Positions 46,681 through 55,002 of a DNA stretch of 64,000 nt are shown here, one piece after another; within the stretch, counting starts at the first letter, position 1; every line of letters starts with the position of its first letter. The notes beneath the pieces were generated by a model. It searched no databases and had not been told where the DNA came from. It saw only the letters and a list, made by a program, of their open reading frames with translations. This DNA comes from DASQZK01 sp963763215 (GTDB taxonomy: Bacteria > Bacteroidota > Bacteroidia > Bacteroidales > GCA-2748055): contig CAVXNX010000012.1 of NCBI GenBank assembly GCA_963763215.1, positions 1-64,000 of the forward strand. The letters run 5' to 3'. Made by a program: the position numbers and the translations under genes.

Positions 46681-47028
46681 TCACCTGTACCTTCGTTTTG
46701 CATTTAAAAAGTCCATCTTGATGCCGAGCGAAAGCGTCATAAATCCTCTTCTCATGTGCCCATCCGGATAATATTCGGGGAGGCTGTGCATGAGCGATAT
46801 CTGGAAACCTCCCCTGGCGGAATTTCCAAAATCGGTTCCGAAACCGATGATCAGTGATGGTTTTTGAGTGTACAGCCTGAGGAGGTCATAATTTATCCCG
46901 GCTATGCCGTAAAACTGACGGTTTCCGAAAAGCAGGTCATATTGGAAGCCCATGGGTCTGATATAACCTCCAAAAGCGGAAAGATCGCCGCTGAGCATGA
47001 AACGAGTAATCCAACCGGAAAAAACCAA
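46681..47028 (-). pseudogene. C-terminal part of an outer-membrane beta-barrel protein
   Basis: About 112 residues (WITRFMLSGDLSAFGGYIRP ... LLRLYTQKPSLIIGFGTDFG ... MTLSLGIKMDFLNAKRRYR) read as the last strands of an outer-membrane protein, with alternating hydrophobic strands and charged ends. The 5' part is lost in the poly-A/poly-C stretch that begins at about 47030. The ATG at 47028 lies in the poor sequence and is not a true start. Confidence 0.6.
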
Positions 47029-47029
47029 G

Positions 47030-47388
47030 ACAACCCCAATATCCTACTGCCCCAACCCAGCGAAAACCAAAACAACTCTCAAAAAAAAATCCCCCCCCCC
47101 CCCCACACAAACACCAACGACAAAAAAAACCCCACAAAAAAAACCCCACACCCCCCCCCCACCAACCCCCCCCCCCCCCCCCCCCGCCCCGCCCCTCCCT
47201 GGGGCAGGGGCGGGCGCCGCACGACCCCCGCCCCACTGGGAGGAAGGCGCAGGGGGGAGGGAAAAGCACAACCACCCGGCCCCTCCCTCCCCCCCCGGGA
47301 CGGAAGGGGGCGGCCACGCCGCGGGCGCGAAGCAGACGGGAAACGGGACGCGCCGAGCCCCGCTGCCCGCGATGGCCGGCAGGCCGAG
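47030..47388. other. Low-complexity stretch, probable sequence/assembly artefact
   Basis: The sequence is almost only A and C, with runs of up to about 20 C, then C/G-rich text without codon structure (CCCGCCCCGCCCCTCCCT). It ends abruptly at normal sequence at about 47388. It cuts the GH39 frame on one side and a barrel protein on the other. This looks like low-quality sequence joining two contigs rather than genomic DNA; open frames inside it should not be believed. Confidence 0.7.
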
Positions 47389-48479
47389 CCTCCATGAAAC
47401 GGTTCAAAACGCGGACCGGCTTCTTCGAAGATGTCGGTGAAAACCCAGTACGACATGGAACTGGCGGCATTGCCCACCTGTTTGATCTTCTGCAAGATAT
47501 ACGCAGCCTCATGATAACTGTCGTGGATGGGATCAGACGGCGTATAGGATGCACTCCATTCGGTGTAATGCAGCTCCAGCCCTGGCATGGCAGATGAGGC
47601 GATTTCCCGGCGTGATTGCAATACATCGCCGCTGACGCTCATCGGATTTCCGTCGAGCACCGTTCCGGTCTGACCGTATTCGTCGAGGTAACCCTGTTGC
47701 ACCCCATACGAATGGGTGCTGATGAAATCGAGCGGGACATTATTCTCTTTGCAAAACCTGATCATTTCCGGTTCCCAGGCTGCACCTGCCGTGCCAGGTC
47801 CACCGACCCGGTACCCGGGGTTGACGCTCTTCACAGCATTTGCCGCATAAGTATACAGTTTGAAATATTCATCCTGAGTGCCGGTCCAGAAACCCGGCGT
47901 CAGGTTGGGCTCGTTCCACACTTCGAAATACCACGTCTTCACCTCGTCTGCGCCATAGCGTTCCGTCCAGTGCCGGGTGAGGTTCCGGATCAGCTCCGCC
48001 CATTTTCCGTAATCTTTCGGCGGGGTGACATTCCCGTGCCACCAGAAGATGGTCCGGTTTCCGCTTGCCAGGGCCGATGGCATGAACCCCAGCTCGACGA
48101 AGGGTTTCATCCCGATACTTTGCAGGTAATCAAACAGCACATCGATATACATGTAATTGTACTGTGGGTTCCCGTCCCGGTCTTCTTTATAGACGCCCAT
48201 GTCGTCGGACAGGAGTCCGTGCATCCGGATATACCGGAAACCGCATTCTTTCCTGACATATGCCAGTTGCTGCTGCCAGTCGGCCCTCAGTCCTTCGTTG
48301 GCCCGCCCGGCTCCGACACATTCGTTGAACATGGTGTTTAACGGGCCTTTTACCCGGGTGAAATCGGCGTTGATCACCCTGTTAGGGTTCTCCGTTGTTT
48401 TAACGGGGTTCCTTTGTGCCATTGCTGATCCGGTGAAAAAGGCCAGGATCAGGATGAGAGGCAGACGGTGCATTTTCAT
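47389..48479 (-). pseudogene. GH39-like glycoside hydrolase, C-terminus missing
   Basis: From the signal peptide (LPLILILAFFTGSAMA) to FHGG (residue 364) this is a GH39-type beta-xylosidase-like enzyme: catalytic acid/base E190 in FEVWNEPN, nucleophile E307 in HYTEWSA, VGAGRANEG near the start and STHSYGV. The conserved end (GFGLLN...KPA region) is missing because the frame enters the low-complexity stretch. The original gene was probably 100-150 residues longer. It is exported and likely acts on xylosides; the substrate is not proven. Confidence 0.8.
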
Positions 48480-48537
48480 GGACGTTTCAATTTCGTGAGA
48501 AATTAAATGAATGGCCGGTCAATCCGGGCATCACTTG

Positions 48538-49968
48538 TCAGGATCCGCGTTTTCTCAGGTAGTGGTCGTAGATGACCAGGAGGATGACCGTGAACAGCCC
48601 CATGCCCAGAAGAACAAATCCGAACCGGTAGGGGTGTTCGTTGTGCCAGAGCATCTGCGTGAGTCCGGAAGCGTCGAGGTTATTGGTTTTCATCGCCAGT
48701 CTCAGGATCTGATCGCTGGTCAGTGAGGGATCGATATGGCCGGGAATGATCTTTTGTGCCATAGAGACCTTGTCGGCGAGATGTTCATACACGCCGCCGG
48801 CGATAAAGCCGCCGATAAAATTGCCTGCGGCGATGGGCAGGAACTGGGTGCCCATGTACACCGCTGCCCTGTCCTTCGGCGCAATCCGGCCGATGTACTC
48901 GAGTATCTTGGGCGAGAAGGCCATCTCTCCGAGGGAGAAGATGAAAATGGACAGCAAAAGGATGAACGGGCTTCGGGTCATCACGGCCAGGGTAAGGCCG
49001 AAGGTGTTGACCAGCAGGCCAATGATCATGGAGTGCATGGGACGGATCTTCGAGATGAGTGTGCTGAGGATCACCTGGAAGATCACGATAAAAAAGGCAT
49101 CCATGGCAATGAATTTTTCAGCCAGGATGACCCCGGAACCGGTGCCGACAGCCTTTGCCAGCCCGGGGGAGATCTTGTAGAAGAATTCGTACAGCGCATG
49201 GGTGTCGACCCATTGCTGGATGAATACAGGGAGACTGTAAAAATACTGCCAGAACACGGTCCAGGAACCGATGATGATCAGCAGGAAGACCGTGAAACGG
49301 ATATCCTTAAGCGCCATATAGATGTTCCTGAAAACTTCCCCGATGCTCTTCATGAGGGGGTCGCGGTTTTCCTGCCGCTCAGGCTCCCTGAAGAAGAAGA
49401 GTACGATGACCAGGTTAACCAGGATGGCTGCCGCCGACATGATGAAGATATAGTCCCACTTTGTCTCCCGGAGGTTAGATGCCAGGAGGGGACCAATGAG
49501 CCCTCCCACGTTGATGATCATGTAAAAGATCCCGAACCCGAGTGACGAATTGCCTTCATTGGTGGTCCTGGCAATGGTGGCAGAGACGATGGGCTTGAAC
49601 AGGGCGGCACCGATGGCGACGTAAAAGAAGGTGATGAAAACCGCCGCAAAGGAAGTGACCAGTCCCATGACATAATAACCCGTAGAGAGGATGATAAAGG
49701 CGATGATCAGCACCTTTTTGTACCCGAACTTGTCGGCGATGGAGCCTGTGATGACCGGCAGGAAATAAAGGATGGCATTGACGATCCCCATGATAAGTCC
49801 CTTCTCGACCTGCGAGAAGCCGAGAGCCCCGGTCTCCGGTGAGTTGGTGAGATAGAGGGCAAGAAGGTTGAAGATTCCGTAATACGCCCAACGCTCAAAC
49901 AGTTCCAGGGTGTTGGCAGCCCAGAATGTGCGGGGGTAGGATTTTACCTGTGAAATGAATCCGGCCAT
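48538..49968 (-). CDS. MFS / POT-family peptide transporter-like protein
   Basis: The 476-aa membrane protein shows the POT signature ELFERWAYYG near its start (the ExxERxxYYG proton/peptide motif), about 12-14 helices, GSIADKFGYKKVL after helix 2 and FGIFYMIINVGGLIGPLLAS, typical of POT transporters. These import di- and tripeptides with protons. It lies 58 bp upstream of the GH39 gene in the same direction and could share transcription, although a functional link is not evident. Confidence 0.82.
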   Translation of the reverse strand: MAGFISQVKSYPRTFWAANTLELFERWAYYGIFNLLALYLTNSPETGALGFSQVEKGLIMGIVNAILYFLPVITGSIADKFGYKKVLIIAFIILSTGYYVMGLVTSFAAVFITFFYVAIGAALFKPIVSATIARTTNEGNSSLGFGIFYMIINVGGLIGPLLASNLRETKWDYIFIMSAAAILVNLVIVLFFFREPERQENRDPLMKSIGEVFRNIYMALKDIRFTVFLLIIIGSWTVFWQYFYSLPVFIQQWVDTHALYEFFYKISPGLAKAVGTGSGVILAEKFIAMDAFFIVIFQVILSTLISKIRPMHSMIIGLLVNTFGLTLAVMTRSPFILLLSIFIFSLGEMAFSPKILEYIGRIAPKDRAAVYMGTQFLPIAAGNFIGGFIAGGVYEHLADKVSMAQKIIPGHIDPSLTSDQILRLAMKTNNLDASGLTQMLWHNEHPYRFGFVLLGMGLFTVILLVIYDHYLRKRGS

Positions 49969-50237
49969 TGTATCGTCTGTTAAATGAGCGGACTAAAATA
50001 AAGAACTTTGTTTTCATTGCGAAATAAAAAACGGACTTTACCTCCGGGAAACGTGCCGGGGTATGGATGATGGCCCTGACTGGCCGTGTTTTCAACCTTG
50101 ACCGGCATGAATATTTTGTCCGGGCCCGTTATGTTTTCCGGGGAGCCGGGATCTTCCTTTTATGGGAGACGACCGCACTTACCCCTGTTTTAATCTCAAT
50201 TCCGGGGAGAATTTTATTTTCACTTTCCGCACTTAAT

Positions 50238-50261
50238 ATGAGAATATTCTCATTATATTTG
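50238..50261 (+). promoter_or_regulatory. Palindromic operator joined to a -7 box
   Basis: ATGAGAATATTCTCAT (50238-50253) is a perfect 16-bp palindrome immediately followed by TATATTTG (50254-50261), an exact TANNTTTG -7 box. The start codon is at 50278. A repressor bound here would block the promoter. The half-site TGAGAAT resembles metal-regulator boxes in style, or may be the site of the DUF134 protein itself. Confidence 0.65.
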
Positions 50262-50277
50262 CAAAAAACAATCACGC

Positions 50278-50682
50278 ATGCCAAGGCGAAGACAGTTGCG
50301 AAAAGTGGTGGCGCCTCCGGGATTCAGGGGGTACAGGCCTTATGGGTGTGCAATGGAGCAGCGTGAATGTGTCGAGTTGCTTTACGAGGAATATGAGGCG
50401 CTGAAGCTGGCCGACTACGACCGGCTGAACCACCAGGAAGCTTCGGCGATAATGGGAGTTTCGCGTCCGACATTTGCCCGGATCTATGAAACAGCCCGGC
50501 AGAAGATTGCTCGGGCCCTGGTGGAGACGCGGGAGATCAGGGCGGTTTTCGGCAACGCCTGGCTGGATAAGAAATGGTTTGAGTGCAGCGGCTGTCATGC
50601 GCGATTCACCATACCTGCCGGGATCGACAGCAAGGCCTGTCCGGTATGCCGCGCGTCAGGGATAGAACCGATAAATCAATAG
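50278..50682 (+). CDS. DUF134-family HTH protein
   Basis: The 134-aa protein begins MPRRRQLRKVVAPPGFRGYR, the DUF134 hallmark, and contains a sigma-like HTH (YEALKLADYDRLNHQEASAI, MGVSRPTFARIYETARQKIA) and a C-terminal zinc-ribbon-like part (FECSGCHARF ... ACPVCRASG). DUF134 genes are often next to NifX/NifB-type dinitrogenase cofactor-like proteins, as here. It is the first gene of a three-gene operon and probably its regulator. Confidence 0.88.
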   Translation: MPRRRQLRKVVAPPGFRGYRPYGCAMEQRECVELLYEEYEALKLADYDRLNHQEASAIMGVSRPTFARIYETARQKIARALVETREIRAVFGNAWLDKKWFECSGCHARFTIPAGIDSKACPVCRASGIEPINQ

Positions 50683-50686
50683 TCAG

Positions 50687-51004
50687 ATGATCACGGTAAT
50701 CACATCGAAAGGAAACAGCACCGGTGCCGGGTTTGAGACCCGTTTTGGAAGAGCGGAATGGTTTTGCATGTACGACAGTGATACAAGTGAAGTCCGGTTC
50801 GTCAAAAATGATTTTGCTGCCAATACCGGTGGAGCGGGCCCGAAAGCTGCAGAGAAGATATCGGAGATGGGGGTCCGCCGGGTGATATCCGGTGATTTTG
50901 GGCCAAAGGCGCAGGATTTCCTGGAGAGATCGGGCATCCAGATGGTCATCATCCGCGACGATAACTTTACCGTTGCCGATATCCTGGGCAAGCTGAATGC
51001 ATAA
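50687..51004 (+). CDS. NifX/NifB-like (dinitrogenase Fe-Mo cofactor) family protein
   Basis: The 105-aa protein matches the small FeMo-co-binding-like family: FETRFGRAEWFCMYD, DTSEVRFVKNDFA, GAGPKAAEKISEMGVRRVIS, FLERSGIQMVI. It starts 4 bp after the DUF134 stop. In organisms without nitrogenase such proteins are thought to bind iron-sulfur or metal clusters; no nif genes are visible here. Confidence 0.85.
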   Translation: MITVITSKGNSTGAGFETRFGRAEWFCMYDSDTSEVRFVKNDFAANTGGAGPKAAEKISEMGVRRVISGDFGPKAQDFLERSGIQMVIIRDDNFTVADILGKLNA

Positions 51005-51056
51005 CCTCGGGGATGAACTTTGAACATTTTAATTCTTCACTCTAAAAATAAATCAT

Positions 51057-51443
51057 ATGTCACAAAAAATTGCAATACCAACAACCCGCGGAACGCTGGA
51101 ACCACATTTCGGCCATTGCAGTCATTTCACCTTCGTTGACGTCACGGAAGGCCTTGTCAGCGGCCAGGAAATCGTTGAAGCACCACCGCATCAGCCGGGC
51201 TTTCTTCCCGGATGGCTCGCCCAAAGAGGGGTGACCGACGTGATTGCCGGGGGGATGGGCGACAGGGCTCTTCATCTCCTGGAAAAGAACGGGATCCGGG
51301 TGCATGCCGGAGCGCCGTCTCTCAGCACCCAGGAAATTGTCCGTACCTTCCTGAACGGAACCCTCGAACTTTCGCCCGAACAATGTGATCATCACCATCA
51401 TGACGGTGAACACCATCACGGCGATCACCACCACCAGCATTGA
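51057..51443 (+). CDS. NifX-like protein with histidine-rich tail
   Basis: The 128-aa protein is the same fold family (IAIPTTRGTLEPHFGHCSHF, GWLAQRGVTDVIAGGMGDRA, LLEKNGIRVHAG). It ends in a tail rich in histidine and acidic residues (CDHHHHDGEHHHGDHHHQH), which should bind metal, plausibly nickel, zinc or iron. It is the last gene before a strong terminator. With its paralogue and DUF134 it may form a metal or cluster storage/transfer unit. Confidence 0.85.
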   Translation: MSQKIAIPTTRGTLEPHFGHCSHFTFVDVTEGLVSGQEIVEAPPHQPGFLPGWLAQRGVTDVIAGGMGDRALHLLEKNGIRVHAGAPSLSTQEIVRTFLNGTLELSPEQCDHHHHDGEHHHGDHHHQH

Positions 51444-51447
51444 ATCT

Positions 51448-51490
51448 TCTTTCCGGGGTCATATTTAGGCCCCGGAAAGATTTCTTACTT
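51448..51490 (+). terminator. Terminator of the DUF134/NifX operon
   Basis: TCTTTCCGGGG (51448-51458) and CCCCGGAAAGA (51470-51480) form a perfect 11-bp stem followed by TTTCTT. Confidence 0.75.
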
Positions 51491-51782
51491 CTTCCTACCG
51501 TACCCATGTGTCAGAAGCTGGAAGGTGGTCGGTGGTCGGTAGTCGGTAGGCGGTGGAAGGCAGAAGATGGAAGGAATGGAAAGAACACTTGTACAGAAGT
51601 AAAGATGTCAAAGTTTATGGGAATATCGGTGTGACGATGAACGACTATCCACGAGCTATCGTTCGCCCCCACCCACATACCAATGTATCCACGTATTCAC
51701 GTAGATCTTCACATAAGCATCGGAACAGTACTGGACTCCTCGGTCGGAATGGTGGATTAAACCTTTCACAGCTTTGGCACGT
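51491..51782. other. Intergenic region with short decayed repeats
   Basis: No gene is supported. A GGTCGGTGGT-type microsatellite lies at about 51528-51556, and CCACGTA-type heptamers at about 51680-51705 recur near 53415-53450 and 54905-54925. Confidence 0.4.
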
Positions 51783-53418
51783 TCAGCGTAAATCAGCGCT
51801 ATCAGCGGGAAATTTTTTTTTGGTAATGCTTTGATAAATGTATTCCCGCAGATCGCGCGGATTACCGCAGAAAGAATCTAAAACTTCAGCGTAAATCGGC
51901 GATATCTGCGGGAATTTTTTTCCTGGTCGTGCTTCGTTTAATATTTTTCCCGCAGATCGCGCGGATTTCCGCAGAAAGAATCGAAAACTTCAGCGTAAAT
52001 CAGCGCTATCAGCGGGAAATTTTTTTTTGGTAATGCTTCGGTTAATGTTTTCCCGCAGATCGCGCGGATTACCGCAGAAAGAATCGAAAACCTCAGCGTA
52101 AATCAGCGGTATCAGCGGGATTTTTATTCCTGGTCGTGCTTCGATAAATGTATTCCCGCAGATCGCGCGGATTACCGCAGAAAGAATCGAAAACTTCAGC
52201 GTAAATCAGCGCTATCAGCGGGAAATTTTTTTCTGGTAATGCTTCGGTTAATGTATTCCCGCAGATCGCGCGGATTACCGCAGAAAGAATCGAAAACCTC
52301 AGCGTAAATCAGCGGTATCAGCGGGAATTTTTTTCCTGGTAGTGCTTCGGTTAATGTTTTCCCGCAGATCGCGCGGATTACCGCAGAAAGAATCGAAAAC
52401 CTCAGCGTAAATCAGCGCTATCAGCGGGAAATTTTTTCCTGGTAGTGCTTCGATAAATGTTTTCCCGCAGATCGCGCGGATTACCGCAGAAAGAATCGAA
52501 AACCTCAGCGTAAATCAGCGCTATCAGCGGGAAATTTTTCCTGGTATTGCTTCGATAAATATATTCCCGCAGATCGCGCGGATTTCCGCAGAAAGAATCG
52601 AAAACCTCAGCGTAAATCGGCGGTATCAGCGGGAATTTTTTTCCTGGTAGTGCTTCGATAAATGTATTCCCGCAGATCGCGCGGATTACCGCAGAAAGAA
52701 TCGAAAACCTCAGCGTAAATCAGCGATATCTGCGGGAAATTTTTTCCTGGTCGTGCTTCGATAAATGTATTCCCGCAGATCGCGCGGATTACCGCAGAAA
52801 GAATCGAAAACCTCAGCGTAAATCAGCGATATCTGCGGGAAATTTTTTCCTGGTAATGCTTCGATAAATGTATTCCCGCAGATCGCGCGGATTTCCGCAG
52901 AAAGAATCGAAAACTTCAGCGTAAATCAGCGGTATCAGCGGGAATTTTTTTCCTGGTCGTGCTTCGATAAATGTATTCCCGCAGATCGCGCGGATTTCCG
53001 CAGAAAGAATCGAAAACTTCAGCGTAAATCAGCGGTATCAGCGGGAAATTTTTTCCTGGTAGTGCTTCGGTTAATGTTTTCCCGCAGATCGCGCGGATTA
53101 CCGCAGAAAGAATCGAAAACCTCAGCGTAAATCAGCGGTATCAGCGGGATTTTTATTCCTGGTAGTGCTTCGATAAATGTATTCCCGCAGATCGCGCGGA
53201 TTACCGCAGAAAGAATCGAAAACCTCAGCGTAAATCAGCGGTATCAGCGGGAATTTTATTCCTGGTCGTGCTTCGATAAATGTATTCCCGCAGATCGCGC
53301 GGATTACCGCAGAAAGAATCGAAAACCTCAGCGTAAATCAGCGATATCTGCGGGAAATTTTTCTTGGTAATGCTTCGATAAATGTTTTCCCGCAGATCGC
53401 GCGGATTACCGCAGAAAC
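51783..53418. repeat. Tandem array, 16 copies of a 103-bp unit
   Basis: The motif CGCAGATCGCGCGGA occurs 16 times (51847, 51951, 52054, 52157, 52260, 52363, 52466, 52568, 52671, 52774, 52877, 52980, 53083, 53186, 53289, 53391) at 102-104-bp spacing. Each unit runs TTCCCGCAGAT ... CCGCAGAAAG ... CAGCGTAAATC ... GCGGGAA ... GTGCTTCG, so hairpins form (TTCCCGCAGAT with ATCTGCGGGAA in some units; GCGGA-TT-TCCGC in others). Units vary at a few linked positions. The period is not a multiple of three, so it is not coding. Confidence 0.95.
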
Positions 53419-53663
53419 GTACCCACGTACCCCCGTATCCACGTCTCTCCATTACTTCCCGCTCTTCTTTTTTCGTCAAAAAAATTTCAGGGTTTCACCT
53501 CCAAAATGTAACCAGCGAGCTGGATGGATCGTACTATCCCTGCGGTTCAACCCAAGAATGGACCCGGCCGTGCCCGTCTCCGGTACCCCGGAACGGATTC
53601 CCGCATATGGGGGTGTATGCCGAAAAACCTGAGAGTAGGCGCATAACAAAAAAAATGACTGCC

Positions 53664-54314
53664 ATGAAGAATCTGATTACGCTAATCGTCTTATTCATTC
53701 TCTCAACGGCTCTGCTGGAAGCCCAATACATGGTTGGTGGAGGGATCAGTTTCAATAAATCCGGGGGCAACACCTCCGGACCTGGCTATAACAATGACAT
53801 GACCAGCCGGACCAACTTCAGCCTCACACCAAAAGCCGGGTATTTTCTCTCCGACAAAGTTCTGGTGGGACTCGAAATTTCACTGGGCTTCTCAAGCGAA
53901 AAAAATCCCGCAACCGATCCGGTGACCGTCGACAAAAGTTCATCGTTTGCCTTTTCCCCTTTCCTGCGTTACTATGCCGTGCGATTCGATAAGTTTGCCC
54001 TGTTCGGACAGGCTTATGTGGGTGTTTCGAATTCCAAATCGAAGGTGGAGAGGGGACAGACCACCACTAACGGACCGACCACCAATACCTTTGGGATTGG
54101 CGCTCTGCCGGGTATTTCATACGATATCAGTGACAAAATCGAGCTGGAAGGATTTCTCAATTTTTTCAACCTGAACCTGAGCCAGTCAGTGAAAACCACG
54201 ACCACCGGCACATCGGAGATCAAGGCCAAAACCAACAATTTCGGTTTTTCCACCAATCTGGACAACGTGATGAATACCGGTTCATTCACCGTCGGAGCGA
54301 TCTATAAGTTTTAA
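53664..54314 (+). CDS. Outer-membrane beta-barrel protein
   Basis: The start at 53664 (MKNLITLIVLFILSTALLEA) gives a signal peptide; the longer frame upstream runs back into the tandem array. An ATG at 53655 is an alternative. The 216-aa product has alternating strands (VGGGISFNKSGG, FSLTPKAGYFLSDKVLVGLE, FAFSPFLRYYAVRFDKFALF) and ends FTVGAIYKF with a terminal Phe, typical of eight- to ten-stranded outer-membrane barrels. The function is unknown. Confidence 0.85.
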   Translation: MKNLITLIVLFILSTALLEAQYMVGGGISFNKSGGNTSGPGYNNDMTSRTNFSLTPKAGYFLSDKVLVGLEISLGFSSEKNPATDPVTVDKSSSFAFSPFLRYYAVRFDKFALFGQAYVGVSNSKSKVERGQTTTNGPTTNTFGIGALPGISYDISDKIELEGFLNFFNLNLSQSVKTTTTGTSEIKAKTNNFGFSTNLDNVMNTGSFTVGAIYKF

Positions 54315-54944
54315 GGGGGCTACCGGTAGGGGGTCACGCTGTGTCCGGGCACTTCTTACTCATCGGCGTTTGTAAGAAAAGGGCGAAGGACTTCCCCTTG
54401 CCATCCGTTTGGAGGGAGGGGGAGATTTGCGGCAATTCTTCTTATGGCGTCTGCGATGGAAAAGGGATTTCAGTTCAGCCGGGCACAGCTCTGGCAATAT
54501 CCTATCTTATAACGTCTTAGATGTAAAAGGGTACCCACCCCCACCTTACACCTTCCTGCCTTTAATGGGTCCAGCCCTCCAAATCTCAGCGTCCGTTTCC
54601 GGACATTTTGATGAAAAGTTTTCAACAGGCTGTTTTTATGAGGGTTGCAGAGGAGATCGAATTTATCATGTATCACCTGTTTTGGCGGGGAAAATGATAA
54701 AAATATCAGGTTGTTCTTCCCGGACTTTCCGATGCCAAATTTCCGGGTGGCCTTCAAAGATCCTCGCCTCGACCTACTCCTAAATCCCCTTCATCGATCT
54801 GATCCTTAACGACGATCTCATGACATTCATCACCTCATCATCTCATTACCTCATCACGTTCTTATAGTGTACTTTGAAGGCGCCCGGCTCGTCTCCCCGT
54901 CTTCCCGTACCCACGTATCCACGTATATGGCCATGCCGGGCGCA
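54315..54944. other. Intergenic region with dispersed repeats
   Basis: There is no supported gene. It holds copy 2 of the 55-bp hairpin repeat (54562-54616, minus orientation), an inverted relative of the GATGAGGT repeat (54826-54857) and CCACGTA heptamers (about 54905-54925). Confidence 0.45.
54562..54616 (-). repeat. Dispersed 55-bp repeat with GNRA hairpin, copy 2
   Basis: Reverse complement of 43020-43074 with two mismatches, including the GTCCG-GAAA-CGGAC hairpin. The flanks are unrelated. Confidence 0.75.
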
Positions 54945-54976
54945 CAAAAAAGGCCGCCTTCGGGAGAAGGCAGCCT
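54945..54976 (-). terminator. Terminator of glnN
   Basis: On the minus strand an 11-bp stem (AGGCTGCCTTC with GAAGGCGGCCT, one wobble pair) with TCCC loop is followed by six T, 27 bp after the glnN stop. Confidence 0.8.
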
Positions 54977-55002
54977 CTTGCACTGGAGAGCGTCTTTAAT
55001 GA

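Noticed and set aside
46864..47440. Proline-rich frames at 46864-47440
   Set aside because: They are translations of poly-C artefact sequence.
51783..53418. Tandem array considered as a CRISPR
   Set aside because: The whole 103-bp unit is conserved; there are no unique spacers and no cas genes.
53225..53479. Minus-strand frame with FCGNPRDLRE repeats
   Set aside because: It is a translation of the tandem array; the 103-bp period cannot keep a frame.
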